A DNA stretch of 64,000 nucleotides, taken from Marinobacter psychrophilus. GTDB taxonomy: Bacteria > Pseudomonadota > Gammaproteobacteria > Pseudomonadales > Oleiphilaceae. Numbering within the stretch: position 1 is the stretch's first letter; the number at the start of each line of letters is the position of its first letter. The stretch is taken from contig NZ_CP011494.1 in assembly GCF_001043175.1 (NCBI RefSeq), positions 1,612,001 to 1,676,000 of the forward strand, given 5' to 3'. Below are positions 27,559 through 39,648 of this stretch, piece by piece. A program made the position numbers and the translations under genes. The notes under the pieces are model-generated. The model worked only from the letters and a program-made list of their open reading frames with translations, searched no databases and was not told the DNA's origin.

Positions 27559-30044
27559 TGGCGGCCACCGGTAAATTGCAGTCGGTGCGCCGCGAATGGC
27601 GCGAGCGGGATGTTCGGGTGGTGTTGGCGGCACTGATCATTGCCGTGGCCACGGTGGCCACCATCGCGTTGTTTGCCAGCCAGTTGCAACGCACCTTGGT
27701 GTCATCGGCCAGCTCGTTTCTAGCCGCTGACCGCCAGCTGGAATCGGAAAACGGTCAACCGCTGCCGCCGGCCTGGCTCGTTGAGGCACAACAGCGTGGA
27801 TTGGAAACGGCGGAAATGACCGAGTTTTCGACCATGGTGTTTGGCGGTGGCAACTTCCAATTGGTTTCGGTAAAAGCGGTCAGCGATGGTTATCCGCTGC
27901 GTGGCGAAGTCGAAATTCGCACGAGCTTCGATGAGCCACGGCAAACCCTGAAATCTGGCCCAGCTCCCGGCGAGATTTGGATAAACCCGCGCTTGCTGCG
28001 CTTGCTGGAACTGAATGTGGGCGATGAGCTTGAGTTGGGTACGCGCACGTTAGTGATCGGCAGTCTTCTGGAACGCGAGCCTGACGGTGGCTTTAACATG
28101 GCCGCGTTGGCGCCACGGGTGATGATGCATCAAGCTGATGTCGCATCGACCAGCGTTCTGCAAGAAGGCAGCCGGGTCAGCTTTGTGTATCTGTTCGCTG
28201 GCGGTGCGGCTGAGCTATCGGGTTTTGAGCAGTGGCTAAGACCCCAGCTGCAACCCAGTCAGGAATGGCGCAGTGTGCGTGACGGTGAAACTCTGTCGGC
28301 ATCACTGGAGCGAGCTGAAAGCTTCCTGCTGCTGGGCGGCAGCCTGGCCGTCCTGCTGGCCGCGGTGGCGGTTGCAGTGGCCAGTCGTCAATACGCCGTG
28401 TCGCAGCGCGATACGGTTGCGCTGCTGAAAACCCTGGGTGTTGGCAGCCCTCGCATCGGCCGTTTGTACCTGCGCCGACTGGCCGTTTGGGGCGTTGTCG
28501 GCATGGTCGGTGGTTTGCTGGTGGCCTTGCCGCTGTTCTGGGGCCTGAGTCAGATTTTAGGTGATGTGCTGGATCAGCCAGTTGACGTTTACCTCGACCC
28601 GAAGGCGCTAACGCCGGCGCTTTTGACGGCCCTTGTGTCGCTGTTCGCTTTTGCTTACCCGCCCATACGCCGCCTGCGCAAAGTGCCCGCTATGCGGGTG
28701 CTGCGCAGCCAGCCGGGGGAATCCCGGCGCGAGCTGGTACCCGACTTCATCATCGGTATCGTGGGTGTGTTTGGTTTGGTCTGGGCTTACGCCGGCGATG
28801 TGCAGCTGGTGTTGGCGTTATTAGTGGGCCTGGGCCTACTTCTGTCGACTTTGGTGTTGCTGGGCTGGATGATGGTATTGGGTTTGCGCACAGTGCGTGG
28901 TGGCGGCAACGCCTGGCGCCTGGCGTTATTGGGTCTTTACCGACACCGCCAGGCGAGCTTGTCACAAATTGCTGTATTCGCCATGACGCTGATGCTGGCC
29001 ACCACACTGATTTTGGTGCGCACCTCTTTGCTGGACGACTGGCGTGCGCAGCTGCCTGAAGGCGCGCCCAATCACTTTATGGTCAATATCAGCCCCCAGG
29101 CTGTGAACGATATCGACGAGTTCTGGAACAGTCGCGGCCAGCCTCTGGACGCCATGTACCCCATGGTGCGTGGCCGCCTGACGTTGCTCAACGGCGAACC
29201 GGTGAAAGAGGCGGTGAGTAAAGACGAGCGGGTGAATGCGTTGAACCGCGAGCTGAACCTGACCTGGATGGATACGCTGCCAGAAAACAACCGTATTGTG
29301 GATGGTGAATGGTTTGCCCCAGGCAAAACTGACGGCGTATCGGTGGAATCTGAGCTGGCTGAAAAGCTTGGTATTACGCCGGGTGACAGTCTGACCTTCA
29401 CCATTGGTTCCGAGCAGATCACTGAAATCGTGACCAGTATCCGCAGCGTGCAGTGGGACAGTATGACACCTAACTTCTACGTGGCTTTTTCGCCAGACAG
29501 CAGTCTGCGCCAGTTGCCGGCAACCTGGATCACCAGTTTCTTTTTGCCAAAAACGGCGAAAAACGAACTGAACGCGTTTTCCCGTCAGTTCCCCACAGTG
29601 TCGGTGCTCGAAGTTGACAATATTATCGAGCGCATTCAGCTGATTGTGGTGCAAATTACCCAAGCCATCGAGGCTATCTTGGGGTTGATTTTGGCCGCTG
29701 CGCTGGTGGTGATGGCGGCGGTGGTCAGTGCCACTTTGCAGGATCGCCAGCGCGAAGGGGCGCTGCTGCGTACCTTGGGCGGTCGTCAGAGTTTGCTGGT
29801 GCGGGCAACCATGCTGGAATTCGCGTTGCTGGGAGGTTTTGCCGGTATTCTCGGGGTTGTTGCGGCTGAAGCCGCGGTCTTCGCGCTTCAGATGAAAATG
29901 TTCGAAGGGGCTTTCCGCGTTCATTGGCAGATAGTGTTACCGATTCCGTTTATCAGTGCTGTGGTACTGGCGCTGTTCGGGCGCTGGCAGTTGCGCCCGG
30001 TGTTAACCGTGTCGCCGATGCTGCTGTTGCGGCGACTGGAGTAG
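27558..30044 (+). CDS. ybbP: FtsX-like ABC transporter permease YbbP
   Basis: The 828 residues show two FtsX-type permease units, each with a large periplasmic segment, and about ten membrane helices: one near the N-terminus (about 22-40), groups around 255-360 and 395-445, one near 475, and a final set around 705-815. This MacB-like doubled architecture is typical of YbbP. Partner of YbbA. Context with the periplasmic lysophospholipase TesA suggests a link to envelope lipid handling (inference). Confidence 0.92.
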   Translation: MAATGKLQSVRREWRERDVRVVLAALIIAVATVATIALFASQLQRTLVSSASSFLAADRQLESENGQPLPPAWLVEAQQRGLETAEMTEFSTMVFGGGNFQLVSVKAVSDGYPLRGEVEIRTSFDEPRQTLKSGPAPGEIWINPRLLRLLELNVGDELELGTRTLVIGSLLEREPDGGFNMAALAPRVMMHQADVASTSVLQEGSRVSFVYLFAGGAAELSGFEQWLRPQLQPSQEWRSVRDGETLSASLERAESFLLLGGSLAVLLAAVAVAVASRQYAVSQRDTVALLKTLGVGSPRIGRLYLRRLAVWGVVGMVGGLLVALPLFWGLSQILGDVLDQPVDVYLDPKALTPALLTALVSLFAFAYPPIRRLRKVPAMRVLRSQPGESRRELVPDFIIGIVGVFGLVWAYAGDVQLVLALLVGLGLLLSTLVLLGWMMVLGLRTVRGGGNAWRLALLGLYRHRQASLSQIAVFAMTLMLATTLILVRTSLLDDWRAQLPEGAPNHFMVNISPQAVNDIDEFWNSRGQPLDAMYPMVRGRLTLLNGEPVKEAVSKDERVNALNRELNLTWMDTLPENNRIVDGEWFAPGKTDGVSVESELAEKLGITPGDSLTFTIGSEQITEIVTSIRSVQWDSMTPNFYVAFSPDSSLRQLPATWITSFFLPKTAKNELNAFSRQFPTVSVLEVDNIIERIQLIVVQITQAIEAILGLILAAALVVMAAVVSATLQDRQREGALLRTLGGRQSLLVRATMLEFALLGGFAGILGVVAAEAAVFALQMKMFEGAFRVHWQIVLPIPFISAVVLALFGRWQLRPVLTVSPMLLLRRLE

Positions 30045-30050
30045 TTTTTC

Positions 30051-30078
30051 AGCTTCGCAGTCTTTTGGCTGCGAAGCT
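30051..30078. terminator. Inverted repeat between convergent ybbP and Fe-ADH genes
   Basis: A 10-bp perfect stem AGCTTCGCAG/CTGCGAAGCT with an 8-base loop begins 7 bases after the ybbP stop. The T-runs are weak on both sides, so it is a probable rather than certain terminator. Confidence 0.6.
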
Positions 30079-30101
30079 GCTGCTTAATACAGCGCTCGGG
30101 C

Positions 30102-31292
30102 TTATCCGGCCCAGGCGTTTTCCAATACGGCACGCACGTCTTTCAAATCGGCTTCTTTCGGGTTGAACATGATAGCGCCGTCGTCCAGCGCCATCTGGGC
30201 AATGGCTTCCAGCTGGTCATAGGTCACCTTGCCGCTCTCTTTCAGAGAACGCGGCAATTTACATTGCTGATACAGGGCGTTACGCATCTTGCGAAGGGCG
30301 GCAATGCTGGCTTCGGCGCGGCGACTGGAAGGCGTGGCGGAATACACTTCCGGGCCATCCAAATAAAGCAAAAGCTCACCCAGAGGCTGGCGGATGGTTT
30401 CCAGGTTGTATTCCAGCACGTAGGGCAGGTACAGGCTCATGCACAGGCCGTGGGGCAGGTGGCAGATAGCGCCCGTGGCGTGGCCAAGCGCATGTACCAG
30501 GCCCACCATGGAATTGGAGAACGCGATGCCTGCCATAGTCGATGCCTGCGCCAATTCCAGGCGGCCGTCGACGTCTTTGGGGTTGTCCATCACCTTGGGC
30601 AGAAACTGGCTGACCTTTTTGATGGCCGCTGTGGCATAAGCGTCGCTGAGCGGGTTTTTCGCCATGCAGGTGAAGGCTTCTACCGAATGGGTCATGGCGT
30701 CCATGGCTGTGGCCGCAGTGATGTGCGGTGGCAGGGTAATGGTCATTCGCGGGTCAATGATCGCTGCGTTGGGCAGCAAAAATGCAGACGTAAAGGGCAG
30801 TTTTACGCCTTTTACCTCGTCGGTAATCACCGCTACAGACGTCACTTCCGAGCCGGTACCTGCAGTGGTAGGCACCACAAAAAACGGATTCAACGGCTTC
30901 TTGATCACACCAGCACCGCTGTACTTGGCCAGGTCATCACCGCCCTCAGACACCAGAATGTTCACCGCTTTACCGGTATCAATGGCTGAGCCACCGCCTA
31001 CGGCGATGATCGAGTCGCACTTTTCTTTGCGGTAGAGCGCTGCAATGGTGCGCACCACGCTGATGGACGAATCGGGTGGCACGTCATCAAAAATGCTGAC
31101 AATCTCTAAACCGCTGTCTTCGCAGGCGGCAATCACCGGGTCTAGCAGGCCGGCTGCGCGCACGCCCTTGTCGGTCACAATCATCGGGCGTTTGGCCCCG
31201 ATGCTGGTCAGTTCGTAGGGGATGTGTTCCAGAGCGGCTTTGCCGGCAATAACCTTCACCGGACAGAAGAACTCGTAATATTGGCGGCTCAT
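30102..31292 (-). CDS. Iron-containing alcohol dehydrogenase (group III)
   Basis: This NAD(P)-dependent group III alcohol dehydrogenase has 396 residues. Motifs: the nucleotide-binding GGGSAIDTGKAVN, TAGTGSEVT, and the metal-ligand set in AMDAMTHSVEAF (Asp, His) and HALGHATGAICHLPHG (His residues). In hydrocarbon- and wax-ester-using marine bacteria such enzymes oxidise alcohols, but the true substrate is not known. Its start overlaps the upstream gene by 4 bases (ATGA), so the two are one operon. Confidence 0.9.
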   Translation of the reverse strand: MSRQYYEFFCPVKVIAGKAALEHIPYELTSIGAKRPMIVTDKGVRAAGLLDPVIAACEDSGLEIVSIFDDVPPDSSISVVRTIAALYRKEKCDSIIAVGGGSAIDTGKAVNILVSEGGDDLAKYSGAGVIKKPLNPFFVVPTTAGTGSEVTSVAVITDEVKGVKLPFTSAFLLPNAAIIDPRMTITLPPHITAATAMDAMTHSVEAFTCMAKNPLSDAYATAAIKKVSQFLPKVMDNPKDVDGRLELAQASTMAGIAFSNSMVGLVHALGHATGAICHLPHGLCMSLYLPYVLEYNLETIRQPLGELLLYLDGPEVYSATPSSRRAEASIAALRKMRNALYQQCKLPRSLKESGKVTYDQLEAIAQMALDDGAIMFNPKEADLKDVRAVLENAWAG

Positions 31293-31837
31293 GATGCTCT
31301 CGCTGTTTTAATAAAATGGGTCGCAACTTTCAGATAAATTCGGGCGGCGCTGATGAGTTTTTCAAGTAACTGCAGATTGGGGGGGTATTCTTTCACCGCC
31401 CGTTTGGCCACCAATTTTGGCAAAATAAAGGCCTCCAAGCGGTTCAGGATACGGGTCATACGCACCGCGTAACTGATGTCGCCATCCACCAACATGCGAT
31501 CGTTGGCGAAGGCCACCGAGGTTTTTTCCTGAAATGAAAGCACCAAAAATGCGTGTTCCAAGTGTTTGAATTTTATTGCTAAGTCGATCGGCCGGGGCGC
31601 TTCTCCGCTGTGGTATTTAAAGCGCCCGTCGCCGACGTGCTCAATCAGCAGGCTGGCGCCCCTGGGCATCACCATCATCTGAAATAGAAAACCTGTGGGC
31701 AGTGGGTACGCTTCATTGCACACCTCGTCGTCCACTTCGCTGACCGCCTGCAAGGCTCGGCCCATTACCTGAAACATAATTTTTACATATAGCCGCTTGG
31801 CTTTTGAGCCCAGTGGCTGAAGGTGCTTTGTTGCCAT
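31289..31837 (-). CDS. Hypothetical protein, SCP2-like lipid-binding features
   Basis: This is a 182-residue protein with no signal peptide. The middle (about 85-150), with a hydrophobic strand/helix pattern and FANDRMLVDGDISYAVRMTRIL, is reminiscent of the SCP-2 sterol-carrier fold, where a hydrophobic tunnel binds lipids. No catalytic motif is seen. Translational overlap with the alcohol dehydrogenase suggests it delivers or senses a hydrophobic alcohol or aldehyde substrate (inference). The family call is tentative. Confidence 0.6.
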   Translation of the reverse strand: MATKHLQPLGSKAKRLYVKIMFQVMGRALQAVSEVDDEVCNEAYPLPTGFLFQMMVMPRGASLLIEHVGDGRFKYHSGEAPRPIDLAIKFKHLEHAFLVLSFQEKTSVAFANDRMLVDGDISYAVRMTRILNRLEAFILPKLVAKRAVKEYPPNLQLLEKLISAARIYLKVATHFIKTARAS

Positions 31838-31870
31838 GGTTATTACCCACTGTGAATGTCACTGTTCGTA

Positions 31871-31900
31871 TTTTTAGAGTGATTACTCTATAAAGTCAAT
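31871..31900 (-). promoter_or_regulatory. Promoter with palindromic operator for the SCP2-like/Fe-ADH operon
   Basis: On the minus strand TTGACT (31894-31899) is followed after 17 bases by TAAAAA (31871-31876). The spacer holds TAGAGT-AATC-ACTCTA (31875-31890), a 6-bp inverted repeat in a position where a repressor would block polymerase. The regulator is not in the immediate neighbourhood. Confidence 0.55.
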
Positions 31901-31950
31901 CGGCCTTAGTGGGCTGTGGCTCAAAGCCGTGACAATGATCATTTTTTGCC

Positions 31951-31983
31951 AAAAAAAAGCCGCAGGCTTTTAGGCCTGCAGCT
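31951..31983 (-). terminator. Terminator of the M48 protease gene
   Basis: On the minus strand a 10-bp stem AGCTGCAGGC/GCCTGCGGCT (one G-U) is followed by eight T. It lies 21 bases after the stop of the gene at 32005-33294. Confidence 0.92.
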
Positions 31984-32004
31984 TTAGATACTGCGATTAA
32001 TGGG

Positions 32005-33294
32005 TTATTGACTCAGGCGCGCTAACTTGGCTTGAGCTTCCTGGCCGATGTCGCCACCGGCCTGCGCAGCCGTGCGGTAGTTGGTAATGGCCTCGCCACG
32101 GTCGTTTTGTTTCACCGCAATGTCTCCGAGGCGCAGAAACGCGATGGACGTAGGCATCGACTGGTTGGCCTGGGTCAGATTGTCTTTGGCTTTGGCCAGG
32201 TTATTCTGTTCCAGCGCGTTCAGGCCGTTGTTGATACGGTAAACGTACATTTCCGGGTAAAGCTCAACCGCCTTGTCAAAATCCTTAGCGGCTTTGTCCA
32301 GATTTTCCTGCTGCTGGTACAAACGCCCGCGCAGGTTGTAAAACATCGCTTCTCGCGGGGCCAGCTTGATCGCCTGGTTTACCTTGTCGATGGCCGCCGC
32401 GTATTCTTTCTTGCCAGCCAATTCCACCGCCTTGTCGTGGGCGTCGTAAGCAGGCTGCAGCTTTCGCAGCAGGGCGGTTTTCTTCTGGTATACGTCTTCA
32501 CCGCGATAGCCGCCGCCACCGATTTCGCTCACCAGCTTACGGTTCGCGGCCACTCGTTTGGCGGATGGCGGGTGAGTGGCAAACAGTCCGTCGATGAATC
32601 CAGCGCTGCGGCCCTTGGACATTTCCAGAAAAATCTGCTGCAGTTCTACAGCGGCCTGGGGGTCATAGCCGGCTGCTTTCATATAGCGGATACCAAAATA
32701 GTCGGACTCCAGTTCGTGGTCCTGGCTGTATTGCGCCAGCGCCAGTTGTGCGCCAACGGCTGCGCCGCCCATCACCATGCCCGCCCATTCGTTATCCGTC
32801 AGCGCCAGGCCCAGAGCACCCACTCCCAAGCCTATAATCTGCGCCTGCTGCATACGCTGCACACTGTGGCGGGCAGCGGCGTGCACAATCTCGTGGCCCA
32901 GCACCGAGGCCAGCTGGGCTTCATCGCTGAACGCTGTCAGCAGGCCGCGATTGATGGCAATCTTGCCGCCGGGCAGGGCCCAGGCGTTGGGCACGCTGCT
33001 GTTCAACACCACAAAATCGTAGGGTAGGTCAGGCCGGTCGCTCACCGCCGCCAGTTTCATGCCCACTTCGCGTACGTAAACGGTCAGCTCAGGGTCGAGA
33101 TAAAACAGGCCTCCCTGGGTTTGCTGAGTCGGTTTGTATTGCTCGGCACCCATAGTCAATTCCTGACTTTCCGGAATGATGGACAGCTGGCGTTCCCCGG
33201 TGACAGGGTTGACTGAACAGCCGGCCAACGTAAAAGCCAGCGTTAACGCGGTAAGTAGGGCTTTCAACATCTGGGATTTGATGCTTGTGTTCAC
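32005..33294 (-). CDS. M48 family zinc metalloprotease lipoprotein with TPR domain
   Basis: The 429 residues begin with a lipoprotein signal ending LAGC (cysteine near 26). A periplasmic M48 peptidase domain follows with HEIVH (zinc-binding HExxH) and the third ligand in ELESDYFG. The C-terminal third has TPR helices (about 280-425; YNLRGRLYQQQENLDKAAKDFDKA is one repeat). This layout resembles BepA and related outer-membrane quality-control proteases, but BepA itself lacks a lipid anchor. It probably acts on misassembled outer-membrane proteins. It is monocistronic. Confidence 0.88.
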   Translation of the reverse strand: MNTSIKSQMLKALLTALTLAFTLAGCSVNPVTGERQLSIIPESQELTMGAEQYKPTQQTQGGLFYLDPELTVYVREVGMKLAAVSDRPDLPYDFVVLNSSVPNAWALPGGKIAINRGLLTAFSDEAQLASVLGHEIVHAAARHSVQRMQQAQIIGLGVGALGLALTDNEWAGMVMGGAAVGAQLALAQYSQDHELESDYFGIRYMKAAGYDPQAAVELQQIFLEMSKGRSAGFIDGLFATHPPSAKRVAANRKLVSEIGGGGYRGEDVYQKKTALLRKLQPAYDAHDKAVELAGKKEYAAAIDKVNQAIKLAPREAMFYNLRGRLYQQQENLDKAAKDFDKAVELYPEMYVYRINNGLNALEQNNLAKAKDNLTQANQSMPTSIAFLRLGDIAVKQNDRGEAITNYRTAAQAGGDIGQEAQAKLARLSQ

Positions 33295-33390
33295 TGCGAG
33301 CTCCTGCTAATTCACAAGTTATGGGGCTTTATAGCATAGGTGGCGTTCCGTCTTGCTACTCACTGACGTTAAATCCGCTGACTCGTTAGC

Positions 33391-33418
33391 CTTGAAATGC
33401 TTCCGGGTGGCCCCATTT
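33391..33418 (+). promoter_or_regulatory. Sigma-32 heat-shock promoter of htpG
   Basis: CTTGAAA (33391-33397), 13 bases, then CCCCATTT (33411-33418) is a perfect match to the enterobacterial sigma-32 consensus. It lies 76 bases before the htpG start codon. Confidence 0.93.
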
Positions 33419-33494
33419 CTGCTCCCATGATCCACGGCGTAGCACAAATCGCCACTTATTTTATGTTCCACAGTAGTCAGGAGAGATACGCACC

Positions 33495-35387
33495 ATGACG
33501 GTTGAATCGCAAAAAGAAACTCTGGGTTTTCAGACCGAAGTAAAGCAGCTGCTACAGCTGATGATTCACTCCTTGTATTCCAACAAGGAAATTTTCCTTC
33601 GTGAGCTGGTTTCCAACGCTTCTGACGCAGAAGACAAGCTGCGCTTCGCCGCTCTGAAAGACGACGGCTTGTACGAAGGCGATTCCGAGCTCAAAATTCG
33701 CCTGGCATACGATGCCGAAGCCAATACCGTCACCTTGAGTGACAACGGTATTGGTATGGCCCGCGAAGACGTGGTCAGCAATCTGGGTACTATTGCCCGT
33801 TCCGGCACCGCGGATTTCCTGAAGCAGCTGTCTGGTGATGAGAAAAATGACAGCAAGCTGATTGGCCAGTTTGGTGTCGGTTTTTACTCGTCATTCATTG
33901 TGGCTGACCAGGTTGACGTATTTACCCGCCGCGCCGGTGCACCCGCATCCGAAGGCGTACATTGGGCGTCTAAAGGCGACGGTGAATTCACCATCGAAAC
34001 CGTTGAACGCGCTCAGCGTGGCACCGAAATTGTGTTGCAGTTGAAGCCGGAAGCCAAAGAATTTGCCGATGGCATGCGCCTGCGTAACCTAGTAAAGAAG
34101 TACTCTGACCACATTTCGTTTCCGGTGGTCATGGCGTCTGAATCCGAGGAAGAAGAGCAAAAGGGCAAAGACGAAACTGTCAACGATGCCACTGCACTCT
34201 GGACACTGCCGCGCACGGAAATTAAAGACGAGGAATACAAAGAGTTCTATAAGCACATCTCCCACGATTTCGAAGATCCTTTGAGCTGGTCTCACAATAA
34301 AGTGGAAGGCAAACTGGACTACACCAGCCTGCTGTACCTTCCGGCTCGCGCGCCGTTTGACCTGTACAACCGCGAAACACCCCGTGGCTTGAAACTCTAC
34401 GTTCAGCGCGTATTCGTTATGGACGACGCCGAACAGTTCCTGCCGCTGTATCTGCGCTTCACCAAGGGTGTGATTGATTCCAGCGACCTGTCGCTGAACG
34501 TGTCCCGTGAAATTCTGCAGAGCGATAGCATCGTCGACAGCATTCGCACCGCGGTCACCAAGCGAGTTCTGGACATGCTGTCGAAGCTGTCTAAGAAAGA
34601 AGGCGACGCATACCAGAAATTCTGGAACGAATTTGGCGCGGTATTAAAAGAAGGCCCGGCGGAAGACTTCGGCAACCGCGAAAAAATTGCCGGTCTGCTG
34701 CGTTTTGCCTCTACCCACACCGGTGAAGAAGCCCAGAATGTATCTTTGGAGCACTACATCGGTCGCATGAAAGAAGGCCAGAAAAAGATTTACTACATCA
34801 CTGCTGACAACTTCATGGCCGCCAAGAGCAGCCCGCACCTGGAAGTGTTCCGCAAGAAAGGCATTGAAGTGCTGATTCTATCTGACCGCATTGACGAGTG
34901 GATGATGGGTTACCTCAATGACTTCGACAGCAAGCAGTTTCAGGATGTGGCTCGCGGCGAGCTGGATCTGGGTGATGTAGAAACCGAAGAAGACAAAAAG
35001 CATCAGGAAGAAGCTACCAAAGAACATCAAGGCCTGCTCGAGCGCATAAAAAAGGCTTTGGAAGAACGGGTTCAAGAAGTGCGCGTAACCAACCGGTTGA
35101 CCGATTCACCAGCCTGCCTGGTGGTGGCGGATTTCGACATGGGCGCCCAGATGAAGAAGATTATGGAAGCCGCTGGCCAGAGCGTGCCAGACAGCAAGCC
35201 GATCTTCGAAATCAACGTGGACCACCCGCTGGTGCAGCGCTTGGAGCGTGAGCAGAGTGAAGATCGCTTTGGCGAGCTGTCTGCGGTTTTGCTGGATCAG
35301 GCTACCCTGGCCAGTGGCGAACAGCTGAAAGACCCGGGCGCCTACGTAACACGCCTGAACCGTTTACTGTTGGAACTGGCTGGCTAA
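33495..35387 (+). CDS. htpG: Molecular chaperone HtpG (Hsp90)
   Basis: HtpG is the bacterial Hsp90, an ATP-driven dimeric chaperone. The 630 residues show the N-terminal GHKL ATPase (about 1-230) with [20 protein letters not shown] and [11 protein letters not shown]. The middle domain carries the catalytic arginine in the LNVSREILQ element, and the C-terminal part holds the dimerisation domain. AGGAGAG precedes the ATG. A DUF2835 gene follows after 19 bases and may be co-transcribed. Confidence 0.98.
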   Translation: MTVESQKETLGFQTEVKQLLQLMIHSLYSNKEIFLRELVSNASDAEDKLRFAALKDDGLYEGDSELKIRLAYDAEANTVTLSDNGIGMAREDVVSNLGTIARSGTADFLKQLSGDEKNDSKLIGQFGVGFYSSFIVADQVDVFTRRAGAPASEGVHWASKGDGEFTIETVERAQRGTEIVLQLKPEAKEFADGMRLRNLVKKYSDHISFPVVMASESEEEEQKGKDETVNDATALWTLPRTEIKDEEYKEFYKHISHDFEDPLSWSHNKVEGKLDYTSLLYLPARAPFDLYNRETPRGLKLYVQRVFVMDDAEQFLPLYLRFTKGVIDSSDLSLNVSREILQSDSIVDSIRTAVTKRVLDMLSKLSKKEGDAYQKFWNEFGAVLKEGPAEDFGNREKIAGLLRFASTHTGEEAQNVSLEHYIGRMKEGQKKIYYITADNFMAAKSSPHLEVFRKKGIEVLILSDRIDEWMMGYLNDFDSKQFQDVARGELDLGDVETEEDKKHQEEATKEHQGLLERIKKALEERVQEVRVTNRLTDSPACLVVADFDMGAQMKKIMEAAGQSVPDSKPIFEINVDHPLVQRLEREQSEDRFGELSAVLLDQATLASGEQLKDPGAYVTRLNRLLLELAG

Positions 35388-35406
35388 GCCAGACCGGATA
35401 CGAGCC

Positions 35407-35625
35407 ATGCAACGCATTGTGGTGGACATTAGCATTGGCCCTGACGAGTGGATAAAACTCTACCAGGGCCTTGCACAGGATGTGACCGCACGGGCCCGGG
35501 ACGGACGCTCTGTCCGTTTCCCGGCTCGAATTCTTTCCCGCTTTTATCTGAACGATGGCATTCGTGGCAGTTTTTGCATTAGCTTCAACGACCAAGGAAA
35601 GTTTGAAACCATAGAACGCGTATAA
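35407..35625 (+). CDS. DUF2835 family small protein
   Basis: This 72-residue protein has family features: an N-terminal beta strand IVVDISI, WIKLYQG, the middle VTARARDGRSVRFPARIL, and a conserved G-(S)-F end. The function of DUF2835 is unknown. It is predicted cytosolic, with no signal or membrane helix. It is located 19 bases after htpG and before dusC. Confidence 0.85.
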   Translation: MQRIVVDISIGPDEWIKLYQGLAQDVTARARDGRSVRFPARILSRFYLNDGIRGSFCISFNDQGKFETIERV

Positions 35626-35718
35626 TCCCTTCTTCTCTATTTGCGGATTTTTTGGCATCCTCAGTGCCACTTTTGTTATCACTTTTTCACCGCTGTTTTG
35701 ACCTGCTCTGGAGCGCTC

Positions 35719-36726
35719 ATGCGAATTATTCTGGCCCCGATGGAAGGGCTGGTGGATGCACCTATCCGTGAAACTCTCACCAAAGTGGGCGGTATTGACC
35801 GGTGCGTAACCGAATTTATTCGCGTAACCCACGGCATGCTGCCGCCGCGAATTTTCTATAAATACGCGCCCGAACTTCATAACAACTCGCTGACCCGGGT
35901 GGGCGTGCCAGTGGCGGTTCAGCTGCTGGGCTCCGACCCGCATATGATGGCCCGCCACGGTGCCAAAGCCGCAGAACTGGGCGCCACCCAGGTGGACATC
36001 AACTTTGGCTGCCCGGCCAAAACCGTGAACAAGCACAAAGGCGGTTGTGTACTGATGCGTGAGCCCGAGCTAATGCACGAAATTGTTGCCGCCGTGCGCC
36101 AGGCGGTGCCTGCGACGGTTTTGGTGACAGCGAAAATGCGTCTGGGTTATGACGACCGCTCGATGGGTGTGGCCTGTGCGCAAGCATTGGAGGCAGCCGG
36201 TGCCGGCGAAATCGTGATTCACGCCCGCAGTAAAAAAGACGGTTATAAGCCGCCTGCCTACTGGGAAGAAATTGCCAAGGCGCGGGAAGCGGTAAAGGCC
36301 AAGGTAATCGCCAACGGTGATATTTTCACGGTGGCTGACTACTGGCGCTGTCGTGAAGTGTCTGGCTGTGACGACGTAATGATTGGCCGTGGCCTGGTGG
36401 CGCGGCCGGATTTGGCACGCCAAATTCGCGCCAGCCAGCGCGGTGAAAGCATCGAAATGATGACCTGGCTGGAAGCACTGGCTTTGGTGCAGGAATACGG
36501 CTGCGCGCTTCAGGGCTGGCTGGAGGACAAATACGTAACCGGGCGCATTAAACAATGGATGAATTATTTGCGCCAGGGTTTTAGCGAAGCCGAGGCCCTT
36601 TGGCCCCAAGCACGAAAAATTCGTGAAGTAGCACCTATGTTCGAGTTCCTTAACCAGGCCACAGCCGTCGATCAACGTCTAATTGATTGCTGCGGACAGC
36701 AGGATGTCGCGAACAGTCTAAACTAG
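35719..36726 (+). CDS. dusC: tRNA-dihydrouridine(16) synthase
   Basis: DusC reduces U16 in tRNA using FMN and NADPH. The 335 residues form a TIM barrel beginning MRIILAPMEGLVDAPIRE. Catalytic cysteine is in FGCPAKTVNKHKGG, and the FMN phosphate motif is VIANGDIF with MIGRGLVARPDL. The start at 35719 has GGAG 6 bases upstream. A frame from 35641 adds 26 residues not typical of the family. The late VTGRIKQWMNYL region supports DusC rather than DusA or DusB. Confidence 0.9.
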   Translation: MRIILAPMEGLVDAPIRETLTKVGGIDRCVTEFIRVTHGMLPPRIFYKYAPELHNNSLTRVGVPVAVQLLGSDPHMMARHGAKAAELGATQVDINFGCPAKTVNKHKGGCVLMREPELMHEIVAAVRQAVPATVLVTAKMRLGYDDRSMGVACAQALEAAGAGEIVIHARSKKDGYKPPAYWEEIAKAREAVKAKVIANGDIFTVADYWRCREVSGCDDVMIGRGLVARPDLARQIRASQRGESIEMMTWLEALALVQEYGCALQGWLEDKYVTGRIKQWMNYLRQGFSEAEALWPQARKIREVAPMFEFLNQATAVDQRLIDCCGQQDVANSLN

Positions 36727-39355
<2,629 letters not shown>

Positions 39356-39372
39356 GTGTAAAGGGTACTTAA

Positions 39373-39407
39373 AAAGGCGCTTCAGCGAGAGTTGAAGCGC
39401 CTTTTTT
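39373..39407 (+). terminator. Terminator of katG
   Basis: A 12-bp stem AAAGGCGCTTCA/TGAAGCGCCTTT with an 8-base loop is followed by T-rich sequence, 17 bases after the katG stop. Confidence 0.93.
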
Positions 39408-39489
39408 TATTAAAAACAACGCCTTCTAAACCAACGTGCTTCATGTAAACATGGACATATTATAAATTAATTGCAACGCCATCATCATT

Positions 39490-39639
39490 GTTAACTATTG
39501 GGAACAACTCAAAGGCACGATGTGTGAATGCCAGGACAAACTGACTGACGATGAGGTAGGTAAGATGGGTGGCCGCAAAGATCACTTCTCGGGCAAAGTT
39601 CAAGAAAATACGGCACAACACACGGGCATTGGTTTTTAA
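39490..39639 (+). pseudogene. CsbD-like stress protein remnant
   Basis: An open frame without ATG/GTG/TTG at its expected start reads VNYWEQLKGTMCECQD, then KLTDDEVGKMGGRKDHFSGK and VQENTAQ. This matches the CsbD fold pattern NWDQ-KG-W-KLTDDD-G-RD-L-GK-QE. An in-frame stop lies just upstream (TAA near 39466). The start has decayed, or translation would need an ATT codon. About 49 residues remain of a usual 60-70. The stop abuts the ribosome site AAGGA of the next gene. Confidence 0.6.
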
Positions 39640-39648
39640 GGATTATTA

